Of a stretch of DNA of 53,132 nt, positions 44,380 to 53,132 are shown in pieces. Where the stretch lies: positions 1 through 53,132 of the forward strand of contig DITE01000016.1 in NCBI GenBank assembly GCA_002422725.1. Reading direction: 5' to 3'. Made by a program: the position numbers and the translations under genes. Below the pieces are notes generated by a model. It searched no databases. It was not told the DNA's origin and saw nothing but the letters and a program-made list of their open reading frames with translations. How positions within the stretch are numbered: position 1 is the first letter of the stretch; the number at the start of each line of letters is the position of its first letter. Source of the DNA: Bacteroidales bacterium UBA6192. Its GTDB lineage: Bacteria; Bacteroidota; Bacteroidia; Bacteroidales; F082.

Positions 44380-44826
44380 CTATGCTTCAGCTTCGCCAAC
44401 AGCTTCATCCGTTTCACTGGAAATTACTTCTGGTTCTTCACTAAAGTCGAGTAGCTCCTTTTCCATGAGCAGAACATACCACACAAAAACCTTCCTGATG
44501 TCGGAGGCATACACGGCATCTGCATCATAATCGGGCACGAAACCGGCAAAGATGGTTTTGAGTTCGTCATTGCTTGCTTTTTTTGGATCGAAACCTATTT
44601 CGCCTCCCACTTTATCATGAATTGCCCGGAAGATTTCCTTCAAAGGGCGATCACCATTCTGTGTGTACATGCTGATTTCCTGGAGCGAACTCATCCTGTC
44701 ATGGGAGAATGCCGGAAAACGTTTTCCGTCAATAAGTGACTCTACAACAACACTTTGCTTTCCTTGTCCGGTGACTTTATACAAACCCGGTTTTCCTGAA
44801 AGCGATACAATCTTCGTTAAGTCCAT
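44380..44826 (-). CDS. DUF5606 protein
   Basis: The 148-residue protein matches the DUF5606 family of Bacteroidota: VSLSGKPGLYKVTGQGKQSVV (about 8-28), DRMSSLQEISMYT near 43-55, and SDIRKVFVWYVLL near 108-120. The acidic tail (residues 125-148) is disordered. Its function is unknown. It precedes pyrD by 14 bases. A -7 box TATTTTTG at 44848-44841 (minus strand) gives a very short leader. Confidence 0.88.
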   Translation of the reverse strand: MDLTKIVSLSGKPGLYKVTGQGKQSVVVESLIDGKRFPAFSHDRMSSLQEISMYTQNGDRPLKEIFRAIHDKVGGEIGFDPKKASNDELKTIFAGFVPDYDADAVYASDIRKVFVWYVLLMEKELLDFSEEPEVISSETDEAVGEAEA

Positions 44827-44840
44827 GCTTTAAATTTTTG

Positions 44841-44848
44841 CAAAAATA
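44841..44848 (-). promoter_or_regulatory. -7 box of the DUF5606-pyrD unit
   Basis: TATTTTTG fits TAnnTTTG on the minus strand, 14 bases from the start codon at 44826. No -33 TTTG is visible at normal spacing. Confidence 0.35.
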
Positions 44849-45021
44849 TGGATTTTTGAGGATTATTAATAACCAACAGGGTAATTCGACCTTCCCCGGA
44901 AGCACGAATAAGTTTACGCTGAGTAAAAACGAAACTTCCGGCGAATAAGAAAGTCTTTTGAACGACCTCTTTACTGCGGTCATCATCCCGCATTTTGTTT
45001 TCAGAATTAAACTGATTTTGA

Positions 45022-46842
45022 TTATGAGAAACTCTGTAAATCAAACAATCTTTTGTACACTCCGCCTTTTGAAAGCAAGGCATCATGCTTTCCCCTTTCA
45101 ACAATTTCGCCTTTAACGACAACAATAATTTCATCGGCATGCTGAATCGTCGACAGGCGGTGTGCAATCACCACCGAAGTTCTGTTGCTCATAATTTTGA
45201 CCAGTGCATCCTGTACAAGTCGTTCCGACTCGGTATCCAACGAAGATGTTGCCTCGTCGAGGATCAATATAGGTGGATTATTGAGCACGGCTCTGGCAAT
45301 ACTTAAACGCTGCCGCTGTCCACCGCTTAATTTCGAACCACGATCGCCAATGAAAGTATCATACCCATTTTCGAGCTGCATGATAAACTCATGGGCATTT
45401 GCAATCCTGGCGGCTTCCATCACCTCATCGAGGTTTACTTTAACATCGCCAAAAGCAATATTGTTGTAAACAGTATCATTGAACAAGATACTCTCCTGTG
45501 TAACAATTCCCATGAGGCCACGCAGGCTGTCAATCTTAAAATCCCTTATATCAACACCATCAATCGTTATTGAGCCGCTAACAACATCATAGAAACGTGG
45601 CAGCAAATCAACCATAGTCGATTTACCTCCGCCCGACTCACCAACCAGAGCAATAAGCTTGCCTTTACCAATTTTCAGGTTGATATTTTTCAATACTTCA
45701 TCGCGTTCGTAGCGGAAAGATACATCATGGTACTCGATGCCTGTATTGAAATCCTGAATGGGCTTTGCATCGGGCTTTTCAATGATAACTTCTTCGGCAT
45801 CAAGAACCTCAAAAATACGTTCAGCCGAAGCAATTCCTTTTTGAATATTAAAAAACCCCTGTGCAAATGTTTTAGCGGGAGGGATAATCTGAGAAAAGAT
45901 GATGATATAGGCAATAAAATCAGCAGCTTTAATGGTAGGAGAATCTGAAAGTACCAGTCTGCCGCCAAACCAAAGCACAAGAATGATCACCGCTGATGAT
46001 AAAAACTCACTGAGTGGTGAACTGAGGTCACGACGACGGTAAATGCTGACCATCATTTTGGAATAGAGGCCATTTTGTGCCTGGAACTTTTGATCGGAAT
46101 AATAAATGGCATTGAAAGCCTTGATGATCCTCAGTCCGGAGATTGACTCCTCGATGGTCGACATCATTCCCGAAAAACGTGCTTGCCCAATGCGAGAGGA
46201 TTTGCGCAGACTTTTCCCTATCCGACCAATGATAATTCCTGTTAGCGGTAGGATGATCAATACGAAGAGGGTCAGTGTAGGGCTCATACTCAACATAAAG
46301 GCAAAATAAGCCAGTATGGTGACCGGATCGCGCACAATCATCTCAATATAATTCATAATTGAATACTCAACCTCCTGCACATCAGATGTCATACGTGTGA
46401 TAATATCGCCTTTCCGCTGTTGGTTGTAAAACGACAAGGGCAGGATGAGAATCTTTGAAAACAAATCATTGCGAATATCTTTAACCGAGCCAATCCGTAC
46501 TTTTGCCATATAAAACATGGCCATAAACCGGGCAAGGTTTCTGAAGAAGAATGCGCAGATGATGACAACACAGATAAAAGCAAGTGCCTGAAGCTGACCT
46601 TTCTCAATAATAATCATGCTGATCAGGTAATTAAGATTCGCCAGGAGTGAATCGACATTTAGAGCCAGATCAGGCTTTGTTGTCACCAGTGAATCGGTCC
46701 CGAAAAGCAACTCAAGAAATGGAACCAGCAAGGCAAAGGTGAAAAGTGAAAAAACAATGGTCAGCAGGTTAAAAAGCACATTTAGGAGCGCATAGCCCCA
46801 ATAAGGTTTGATATAACGAAGCAGGCGGTAGAACTTACTCAT
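45022..46842 (-). CDS. ABC exporter (MsbA-like, fused permease-ATPase)
   Basis: The 606-residue half-transporter has six membrane helices in residues about 15-320 and an ATPase domain from about 350. Walker A is GESGGGKS (about 403-410), the signature is LSGGQRQR near 511, and Walker B is ILILDEATSSLD near 531-542, all intact. It would work as a homodimer, and flipping of lipid A core or another lipid is the usual role of MsbA-like proteins, though drug export cannot be excluded. Its start codon overlaps the end of purB by 8 bases, so the two genes are coupled, which is unusual in function. Confidence 0.92.
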   Translation of the reverse strand: MSKFYRLLRYIKPYWGYALLNVLFNLLTIVFSLFTFALLVPFLELLFGTDSLVTTKPDLALNVDSLLANLNYLISMIIIEKGQLQALAFICVVIICAFFFRNLARFMAMFYMAKVRIGSVKDIRNDLFSKILILPLSFYNQQRKGDIITRMTSDVQEVEYSIMNYIEMIVRDPVTILAYFAFMLSMSPTLTLFVLIILPLTGIIIGRIGKSLRKSSRIGQARFSGMMSTIEESISGLRIIKAFNAIYYSDQKFQAQNGLYSKMMVSIYRRRDLSSPLSEFLSSAVIILVLWFGGRLVLSDSPTIKAADFIAYIIIFSQIIPPAKTFAQGFFNIQKGIASAERIFEVLDAEEVIIEKPDAKPIQDFNTGIEYHDVSFRYERDEVLKNINLKIGKGKLIALVGESGGGKSTMVDLLPRFYDVVSGSITIDGVDIRDFKIDSLRGLMGIVTQESILFNDTVYNNIAFGDVKVNLDEVMEAARIANAHEFIMQLENGYDTFIGDRGSKLSGGQRQRLSIARAVLNNPPILILDEATSSLDTESERLVQDALVKIMSNRTSVVIAHRLSTIQHADEIIVVVKGEIVERGKHDALLSKGGVYKRLFDLQSFS

Positions 46843-48205
46843 GCGTTGGTCGGTTTAACAGGTCGAGACCGGTGTAATTATGTGGGCTAATGCGTCTTAA
46901 TTCCTCTTTAATATGAAGTGGCACTTCGAGATTATCAATAAATTCGTAAATTGACTGTCTGGTAATTTTTGTATTGGTGCGGGTCAGACCTTTGAGCATT
47001 TCATAAGCCCCTTCAATTTGCTCACGACGGAGGATTGTTTGAATGGCTTCGGCAACAACAGCCCAGTTATCATCGAGGTCATGGTTAATTTTTTCGGCAT
47101 TCAGGAGTAACTTCGAAAGACCTTTGCGGATTGATTTCAGGGCAATGAGGGTATGCGCCAGGGGCACTCCGGTGTTTCGGGTCACTGTACTGTCGGTCAG
47201 ATCGCGTTGTAAACGGCTGATAGGCAATTTGGCGCTAAGGTGCTCCAGAATGGCATTGGCCATTCCAAGATTACCTTCAGCATTTTCAAAATCAATTGGA
47301 TTTACCTTGTGAGGCATGGCCGATGAGCCTATTTCACCTTTCTTAATCTGTTGCCTGAAATAATCCATCGAGATATACATCCACATATCGCGGCAAAAAT
47401 CAATCAAAATGGTGTTGATTCTTTTCATCCCGTCGAACCAGGCTGCAAGGTAGTCATAGTGCTCAATCTGTGTGGTTGTGTTCTGGCGGTGAAGGTTGAA
47501 CCGAGTTGTTACAAACTCGTTGGCAAACAACTTCCAGTCAACTTCGGGGTAAGCCACCACATGGGCGTTCATGTTGCCTGTGGCACCGCCAAACTTGGCT
47601 GAGAATGGAATACTTTTAAGCAATTCAATCTGGTTTGAAAGGCGCTCTGCAAAAACAAAAATCTCTTTCCCAAGACGTGTGGGACTGGCAGGCTGGCCAT
47701 GGGTGCGGGCCAGCATGGGAACATCATTCCACTGATGGGCGAGTGAAACAAGGTCAGCCTGCAGATCGTTAATCAGGGGCATAATCACCAGGTTGTTTGC
47801 CTCGCGAATGGACAATGGCAATGCAACATTGTTGATGTCCTGCGAGGTTAGCCCAAAATGCAGAAACTCAATGACTTCACCAAGCCCGAGAGTAGCAAAT
47901 TTTTCTTTCAGAAAATATTCAACAGCCTTAACGTCATGATTTGTAGTGAATTCAATTTGTTTAACCTCTGTTGCATCCTGAAAGGTGAACTCTTCATAAA
48001 AAGCCCTCAGATCATCAAAACAACTCTTTTCAACTACCCGAAGCTGAGGCAAAGGCAATTCACAGAGTGCAATGAAATATTCCACCTCAATCATTACCCG
48101 GTAGCGGATCAGGGCAAATTCGGAAAAAAAATCATCCAGTTCATTTGTCTTATCACGGTAGCGCCCATCGATAGGCGACACAGCAGTTAAAGCTGAAAGA
48201 TCCAT
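46835..48205 (-). CDS. purB: Adenylosuccinate lyase PurB
   Basis: The 456-residue fumarase-superfamily enzyme splits SAICAR and adenylosuccinate in purine synthesis. The start ALTAVSPIDGRYRDK follows the E. coli-type PurB, whose length it equals when ATG 48205 is used rather than an upstream one at 48226. The signature SSAMPHKVNPIDFENAEG (about 288-305, catalytic Ser) and a THGQPASPT loop (about 164-172, catalytic His) are intact. A -7 box TATTTTTG lies at 48231-48224 on the minus strand. It leads the unit with the ABC exporter. Confidence 0.96.
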   Translation of the reverse strand: MDLSALTAVSPIDGRYRDKTNELDDFFSEFALIRYRVMIEVEYFIALCELPLPQLRVVEKSCFDDLRAFYEEFTFQDATEVKQIEFTTNHDVKAVEYFLKEKFATLGLGEVIEFLHFGLTSQDINNVALPLSIREANNLVIMPLINDLQADLVSLAHQWNDVPMLARTHGQPASPTRLGKEIFVFAERLSNQIELLKSIPFSAKFGGATGNMNAHVVAYPEVDWKLFANEFVTTRFNLHRQNTTTQIEHYDYLAAWFDGMKRINTILIDFCRDMWMYISMDYFRQQIKKGEIGSSAMPHKVNPIDFENAEGNLGMANAILEHLSAKLPISRLQRDLTDSTVTRNTGVPLAHTLIALKSIRKGLSKLLLNAEKINHDLDDNWAVVAEAIQTILRREQIEGAYEMLKGLTRTNTKITRQSIYEFIDNLEVPLHIKEELRRISPHNYTGLDLLNRPTHE

Positions 48206-48223
48206 AGTGTGAGATTTGAAGTC

Positions 48224-48231
48224 CAAAAATA
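48224..48231 (-). promoter_or_regulatory. -7 box of purB
   Basis: TATTTTTG (minus strand) fits TAnnTTTG and ends 18 bases before ATG 48205. GAAA instead of CAAA (on the plus strand) lies about 20 bases further away as a weak -33. This position makes the upstream ATG 48226 unlikely to be used. Confidence 0.4.
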
Positions 48232-48324
48232 CGAATTATCGGGCTTCATTGAAAAGATTATTACCATTACTCTGATTCAGGTCAAAGACACTGCCTACTA
48301 ACAGGAGTTTATCAAAAAGGCGCG

Positions 48325-49179
48325 TTAAGGCTGAATCATTTCGGGTTTCACAATCAATATGGATTTCTTTCGCGACAAAGCAGTAAAAAACCCAAGTCCT
48401 CCCTCTTTCACATTTGATATCACATTGGCCGGTGGTCCGCTAAACAAAGGATTAGCAGGTCCTGATTCGGTTTGCAGTTGAAGGAAGAAATTATAGTATT
48501 CTTCGTTAATGGCCGATAAAACAAGTGTAATCGTGTCGCCCACAGCAACTTCATCTTTACGCAATATAGTAACTGTGAGGCCGTTGGTATTGTTTCCGTT
48601 AAAAAACCTGTCGTCCGTTACCTGCGCCCTTGATGCGGTGTCGCTGATCATCAAATCGTTGCGCATGATATCTATTTTATAAAAGTCTTTTGTGGGCGGG
48701 TCATAGGCATACATCTTAACAAACCAGATTTCGAAGGCATCCTGATACTCCAATGCAATGGAATCAATTTGCAGGAATGTTTCTGCCATCTGGCTTTCAG
48801 CTATATAGAAATCACTTTCGCCCACTTTTTCGTCCAGGTTGATCTCCAGTTTATATGAATTTCCGGGAATCCCAAAATAGTTGTCCGGTGTCAGGTAGAT
48901 CCCACTGCCCGAAGGATTTTCCTGAAGAAGGATTTTATCGGTGCCACTATCCAGGTAAACGCTTGCCCCGGTAACAGATGGTGGCTGTTCAGCGTAAAAA
49001 AAGTTTGTCGAAGTCGTTAGCCTGATAGCGTGCGCCATGGTATCGGTGGTAATCTGGCCGTCGACCACAATGCGTCTTTCACTCTCATCCAGATCGATTT
49101 CAATCCGCTCGGTGCATGACGTCGCGAAAACTGTGACCCCGGCTATGTATACCAACTTCAATAATGTATTTAATCTCAT
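48325..49179 (-). CDS. DUF4249 lipoprotein (TonB receptor partner)
   Basis: The 284-residue lipoprotein has a lipobox ending at Cys22 (VFATSC), followed by TERIEIDLDESERRIVVDGQITTD. That opening, a strand with EIDLD...RIVVDG, is the DUF4249 hallmark. The rest is beta-rich. DUF4249 proteins are nearly always encoded next to a TonB receptor and are thought to cap it as surface lipoproteins, comparable to SusD. It lies 5 bases downstream of the receptor gene at 49185, so the two form an operon. Confidence 0.9.
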   Translation of the reverse strand: MRLNTLLKLVYIAGVTVFATSCTERIEIDLDESERRIVVDGQITTDTMAHAIRLTTSTNFFYAEQPPSVTGASVYLDSGTDKILLQENPSGSGIYLTPDNYFGIPGNSYKLEINLDEKVGESDFYIAESQMAETFLQIDSIALEYQDAFEIWFVKMYAYDPPTKDFYKIDIMRNDLMISDTASRAQVTDDRFFNGNNTNGLTVTILRKDEVAVGDTITLVLSAINEEYYNFFLQLQTESGPANPLFSGPPANVISNVKEGGLGFFTALSRKKSILIVKPEMIQP

Positions 49180-49184
49180 GATTT

Positions 49185-51545
49185 TCAGAATTTAAAATTG
49201 TAAGTAATAGAGGGGACTATACCAAACAGATAAGTCATTTCAGCATAAGTAACATCCGGATTATCCTGTTCGCTCACAAAGTTGATCACCCATGGGTTTT
49301 TGTGGTTGTAGGCATTGTAAGCTGAAAAATTCCATTCACCTTTCCATTTGCGGCCAGGCTTTTCTTTCCCGTGATAGGTCACCGAGAGATCGAGACGGTG
49401 GTAGTCGGGCATCCGATATGAATTTCTGTCAGAATACACCGGCACAATTGTGTTTCCGATTTTGAAGCGGCCGGTAGGGAAAGTAACCGCTGATCCGGTA
49501 GCGTACACCCAATTGGCACCTATACTGAACCGCTTGCTCAATGCATAATTGAGCACTACAGAGATATCATGCGGACGATCGTATGTTGCCGGGTATTTTT
49601 TACCATTATTGATTTCAGGTATTTCCCGAAAGGCTCTTGACCAGGTATAGCTAATCCAACCGTTCAGCCTTCCCTCATTCCGTCTAACCAATACTTCCAG
49701 CCCATATGAATGGGCATCGCCAAATCTGAACTCACCTTCAATGTATTGATTCAGTAGTAATTCAGCATGATTTTTGAAGTCGATGGCATTGTGATTCAGT
49801 TTATAAAAACCTTCAGTAGAAACTTCCAACATATACTTAGGAATATTTCTAAAGTACCCTAACGAAAACTGGTCTCCAAGCTGCGGCTTAACATTGGGAC
49901 TACTCGGGAACCAAATATCGAGAGGTGTTCCGGCAGTGGAATTCTGTGCAAGGTGCACATATTGAACATTCCGTGTATAGGCTGCTTTGATAGAGGACAA
50001 CTCGTTGAGGCTGAACGAAACACTCAGTCTTGGTTCGATAGCTGTGTAAGTGTTGTAAATTTTGCCTTTTTCGTAAATTGTTGAATCCACCTTTTCGTGC
50101 TTGTCGTCAAACTTGAAAACTGTCGATTTTCCAACATTGTTCATCATACTGAATCTTACCCCATACTTCAACATGAGACGGCTTCCTATTTTTTGGTCAT
50201 TGCTAATGTAAATACCTGATTCAAGTGCCTGATTGTGAGGCATCTCGATGGTATTGAAGATTGTTTCACTTCCAACTCCCTTTGCTTTCCCCGGCATGAA
50301 AACGTGCCATGTTCCTATAAATCCGTATCTTACGGTATGGTTGGCTCCTGCAAACCAGGTAAAGTCCGATTTAATACTCATGTCTTTCATGACAGCAGTC
50401 CAATCGAAAGCATTTGGCTGGCCGGAGGGTACCCCAAGATTATAATTGAAACGGCTGTATATCAACGAAAAATTAGAAAACATCCTGCTGTTAAACAGAT
50501 GATTCCAACGTGCAGTGAAGGTTTGATTTCCCCAACCAATTCCGAAAAACTCACCCCCAAACCGGTCTTTACCAACATATCCACTCAGAAAAATTCGGTT
50601 TTTGTCATCAAGGGTATAGTTGGCTTTCCCGTTTAAATCATAAAAATATAAGGTATTGTCTCTTATTGCTTCATCTTTCGATAATGCCAAAAAGACATCC
50701 GCATAGGTGCGACGTCCGGCAAGCATAAATGACGATTTGTCCTGCTGAAGAGGCCCTTCAATCATCAAGCGGCTTGAGATCGTTCCGATACCACCCTGTC
50801 CTGATAATTTCCGTGAATTGCCCTCGTTCATCCTGACATCAACCACCGATGAAAGCCTTCCTCCATATGCAGCTGGGATATCACCTTTGTACAGTTCAAC
50901 TCCTTTTACTGCGTCATTGTTGAATACCGAGAAAAATCCCATGAGGTGTGAAGGATTATAAACAAGGGCTTCATCAAGCATGATAAGGTTTTGATCGGGG
51001 CTACCTCCCCTTACGCTGAATCCGGATCCACCTTCGGCCGTTGCCTGCACTCCGGGCAATAATTGTATTGCTTTGATCAGGTCAACTTCTCCCATCAGGG
51101 CAGGTATCTGCCTGATGCTCTTAATCTCAAGCTTGTTAACACTCATCTGCGCTTTGGCAATCTGCTCGGCTGCCCCTTCCCCTCTGACAACGACTTCTTT
51201 CAGGATCATTTCTGAAGGCACCAGTTCAATATTGATAACTGTGTCAGCCATGATGCGAAGGTTGAAAAACTGCTTCTCATAACCTACATAGGAATATGTG
51301 ATATGATAGTCTCCCTTTCCAAAACGCAAGGAATAAAACCCATATGTATTGGTGATAGTACCTCCGGACAATGCCTCAACATAAACAGTGGCACCAATGA
51401 GCATCTCACCCGATGCAGCATCACGCACATGACCGCTTAATGTGATATACCGGCGATCGGCATTTTCATCTTCTATTGCCGTGGCCCAAACCGGATGCAT
51501 GAGTATAGCAATCAGCAAAAGCTGTTTAAGTTTTTTGATAAGCAT
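49185..51545 (-). CDS. TonB-dependent receptor with carboxypeptidase-like domain
   Basis: The 786-residue receptor has a signal peptide (about 1-20), a carboxypeptidase-D-like domain (about 32-120, ITLSGHVRDAASGEMLIGA), a plug (about 125-240, with LPGVQATAEGGSGFSVRGG, SPDQNLIMLDEALVYNPSHL and a GDIPAAYGGRLSSVVD end) and a barrel. I chose ATG 51545, where the signal peptide begins, over one at 51605. The DUF4249 gene starts 5 bases later. The substrate is unknown. No histidine-rich loops like those of the other receptor are present. Confidence 0.9.
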   Translation of the reverse strand: MLIKKLKQLLLIAILMHPVWATAIEDENADRRYITLSGHVRDAASGEMLIGATVYVEALSGGTITNTYGFYSLRFGKGDYHITYSYVGYEKQFFNLRIMADTVINIELVPSEMILKEVVVRGEGAAEQIAKAQMSVNKLEIKSIRQIPALMGEVDLIKAIQLLPGVQATAEGGSGFSVRGGSPDQNLIMLDEALVYNPSHLMGFFSVFNNDAVKGVELYKGDIPAAYGGRLSSVVDVRMNEGNSRKLSGQGGIGTISSRLMIEGPLQQDKSSFMLAGRRTYADVFLALSKDEAIRDNTLYFYDLNGKANYTLDDKNRIFLSGYVGKDRFGGEFFGIGWGNQTFTARWNHLFNSRMFSNFSLIYSRFNYNLGVPSGQPNAFDWTAVMKDMSIKSDFTWFAGANHTVRYGFIGTWHVFMPGKAKGVGSETIFNTIEMPHNQALESGIYISNDQKIGSRLMLKYGVRFSMMNNVGKSTVFKFDDKHEKVDSTIYEKGKIYNTYTAIEPRLSVSFSLNELSSIKAAYTRNVQYVHLAQNSTAGTPLDIWFPSSPNVKPQLGDQFSLGYFRNIPKYMLEVSTEGFYKLNHNAIDFKNHAELLLNQYIEGEFRFGDAHSYGLEVLVRRNEGRLNGWISYTWSRAFREIPEINNGKKYPATYDRPHDISVVLNYALSKRFSIGANWVYATGSAVTFPTGRFKIGNTIVPVYSDRNSYRMPDYHRLDLSVTYHGKEKPGRKWKGEWNFSAYNAYNHKNPWVINFVSEQDNPDVTYAEMTYLFGIVPSITYNFKF

Positions 51546-51592
51546 AACAAAGTATAGTGTTGAAATTAAAACAATCCTGTGACTGATAAGTT

Positions 51593-52300
51593 TTACCAAA
51601 ACCAACCAAAGAGAAAACTAATCGTTGCCTCTGGTTTTGAGAAGTCTTTTGCTTTATAGAGATTTCTTTTTTCTACAAAAACATTGTCGGCGCTATAGAA
51701 ATCATAGGTTCTGTTTACACCGGTAACAAAGCGATAGCCAACGCCAACATTAATCTTAAGCCAACGCGCAAGGTTTGCTTCTACTTCTACCTGCGGAGTA
51801 ACCACAAATACCCGGTCTTCAAATAAATAAAGATGCTTCTCATTAAATTCCTCCTGGATCAGGCTAATCTCGCCCCATCCAAACTTGCTGCTCACACTCA
51901 GGTGAACTGCCTGATGGGGCTTCAAAATGGCTCCCGCCCAAAAACCGCCATGACCAAAATTAATTGTATTGTCGCTATAATCTGTCCACTTACTATTTGC
52001 AGGATCATACATCTTCAAATCAGGATGATGGTAGGTTGCCAGTCCGGTACCATAACCACCAAAAAAAACGTTATTGACCAAAACTGCGCCGCCCCCACCA
52101 ACAGAAACGGCAAACTCATCCTTACCGATGGAAGAGAATTCAAGTATAGGACCACCAAAACCACTGATATTAAGAGGTTTTTGACTATCAAACAGGGTGC
52201 GGAATTCAACTTTCTCGGATTCCTGCCCGTTCAGTTTGGCAGTGAATAAGGTAACGACCAAACATACAACAAATGCTAATGACGATAATGATGTTTTCAT
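51593..52300 (-). CDS. Hypothetical outer-membrane-type protein
   Basis: The 235-residue exported protein has a signal peptide (1-24, ending LNGQ) and a beta-rich body. GGGGAVLVNNVFFGGYG near 63-79, GGFWAGAI near 112-119, VGVGYRFVTGV near 182-192 and a terminal ISFLFGWFW are the alternating aromatic strands of an eight-stranded-type barrel. The family is not recognised. I chose ATG 52300 for the signal peptide; the frame is open to 52426. It lies 47 bases upstream of the TonB receptor gene, on the same strand, and may belong to that unit. Confidence 0.75.
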   Translation of the reverse strand: MKTSLSSLAFVVCLVVTLFTAKLNGQESEKVEFRTLFDSQKPLNISGFGGPILEFSSIGKDEFAVSVGGGGAVLVNNVFFGGYGTGLATYHHPDLKMYDPANSKWTDYSDNTINFGHGGFWAGAILKPHQAVHLSVSSKFGWGEISLIQEEFNEKHLYLFEDRVFVVTPQVEVEANLARWLKINVGVGYRFVTGVNRTYDFYSADNVFVEKRNLYKAKDFSKPEATISFLFGWFW

Positions 52301-52443
52301 ATAGATTAAATTTTTAGATGGTTTATTTTTCTTGACCTTAACGACAGTCAAACTGAAATTAGGTTGCAGCAGTGAGAAAATAAATGACAATTTTACTGTT
52401 TTATTTACGGAACAGTATTTGATCATACACCCAAAACATACAA

Positions 52444-53132
52444 ATGAACGCCGACGAACGACGTATGCTTAAAAGTTTTATCCTTCCTGCCATACTGGTT
52501 GCGATAATGTGGTTGGTGAAAACTGCTGAAGTTGTTTTTTCATTCAGGGCTTCGTTTCTCGGAATCAAACCACTGAGCATTGAAGGCTTACCCGGTATTG
52601 CCCTTTCACCATTCATTCATGGCGACTGGAACCATTTAATGGCCAACACTATACCTGTGTTGGTACTGGTTGCTGCATTGGTCTATTTTTACAAGTCTAT
52701 TGCTTATAAAGCACTTATCTACACCACATTGATTACCGGATTCTGGGTTTGGGTGGGTGCCCGTGAGGCCACACACATAGGGGCAAGTGGCATGATTTAT
52801 GGCCTTGCATCTTTTCTGATGCTTAGCGGATTTCTGAGACGCGAATCAAGGTTAATGGCCTTATCGCTGATAGTGGTCTTTTTGTATGGAAGCTTCATTT
52901 GGGGCATTTTCCCGGAATTGTTCCCGGAAAAAAACATATCCTGGGAGTCACACCTCAGCGGTTTATTAACAGGCATCATACTTGGTTTCTACTTTAAGGA
53001 CGAAGGGCCTCAACGTCCGAAATATTCCTGGGAAGCAGATGATGATAAAACAGCTGAGATTGACGAACCTAATGCAGAAAGCCAGGAAAATGAATACTGG
53101 AATACGCCAGAGCCCGACCAGAAGGATCTTAC
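52444..53132 (+). CDS. Rhomboid-family intramembrane serine protease, 3' end cut
   Basis: The open frame of 229 full codons runs off the window. Helices lie at about 12-30, 70-90, 93-107, 111-127, 137-155 and 165-181. The catalytic Ser is in HIGASGMIYG (about 113-122) and the catalytic His in SWESHLSGLLTG (about 165-176). PFIHGDWNHLMANT (about 57-70) is the rhomboid helix-2 motif. The order is that of a six-helix rhomboid. The tail after about 190 is acidic and low in complexity. Its substrate is unknown. Confidence 0.88.
   Translation, partial: MNADERRMLKSFILPAILVAIMWLVKTAEVVFSFRASFLGIKPLSIEGLPGIALSPFIHGDWNHLMANTIPVLVLVAALVYFYKSIAYKALIYTTLITGFWVWVGAREATHIGASGMIYGLASFLMLSGFLRRESRLMALSLIVVFLYGSFIWGIFPELFPEKNISWESHLSGLLTGIILGFYFKDEGPQRPKYSWEADDDKTAEIDEPNAESQENEYWNTPEPDQKDL

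Noticed and set aside
44827..45021. Possible decayed gene between the ABC exporter and DUF5606 genes
   Set aside because: Frames there are short and antisense-like, with no family match; only the -7 box is supported.
1..53132. CRISPR arrays, rRNA operons and prophage
   Set aside because: No regularly spaced repeats, rRNA-like sequence or phage structural genes were seen.

Overview
The window is chromosomal DNA from a member of the Bacteroidota, most likely a Bacteroidales-type or related anaerobe. Supporting signs are type IX secretion (a PorQ protein and two secreted proteins with C-terminal sorting domains), TonB-dependent receptors with carboxypeptidase-like N-terminal domains, a TonB receptor/DUF4249 pair, DUF2807, DUF5606 and DUF4625 proteins, the long form of signal peptidase I, and promoters of the TAnnTTTG (-7 box) type. 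No rRNA, tRNA or CRISPR array was seen. Both edges cut genes: a fused aconitase-superfamily dehydratase on the left and a rhomboid protease on the right.

Layout. 1-1.7 kb: 3' part of a LeuC+LeuD-type fusion. 2.0-5.8 kb (minus): ftsK, a lolA-like gene and a membrane protein in one operon. 6.1-9.8 kb (minus): a Fur/Zur-type repressor, a ZnuD-like TonB receptor, a small CxxC membrane protein and a His-rich DUF4625 lipoprotein, with a palindromic operator in front of the repressor. This looks like a metal (probably zinc) acquisition unit. 9.9-15.4 kb (minus): cyclophilin and signal peptidase I, small lipoprotein and membrane genes, glutaryl-CoA dehydrogenase and a CNNM/CorC-type protein. 15.7-25 kb (plus): aconitase, an LPP20-like protein, a glycosyltransferase, a DUF1028 cargo protein, a DUF2807 lipoprotein, porQ and an L,D-transpeptidase, with a second L,D-transpeptidase convergent to it. 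26-27 kb: recF.

27-35.5 kb is the most disturbed part. The last 138 bases of recF are repeated 1.29 kb downstream as a diverged fragment. Between the copies lie a lipoprotein gene, a MITE-like element with 17-base inverted ends and a pair of 13-base direct repeats. Then comes a visibly AT-richer plus-strand gene train: purK, a secreted protein, DUF2490, a coiled-coil lipoprotein, a zinc-ribbon protein, purE, DUF6671, a small membrane ORF and sua5. It ends in a scar where the start of a cation:proton antiporter is fused in frame to the end of an ISAon1-type transposase, next to a truncated REP-associated (RAYT) transposase containing a 35-base palindrome. I read this as a patch of past insertion and recombination between recF and ftsE.

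36-53 kb: ftsE, two overlapping glycosyltransferases, murB, DUF2752 and TM2 membrane proteins, an arylsulfotransferase-like T9SS cargo gene with a one-base frameshift, pyrD and DUF5606, an MsbA-like ABC exporter overlapping purB, a TonB receptor with its DUF4249 partner, an outer-membrane-type protein, and the rhomboid protease.
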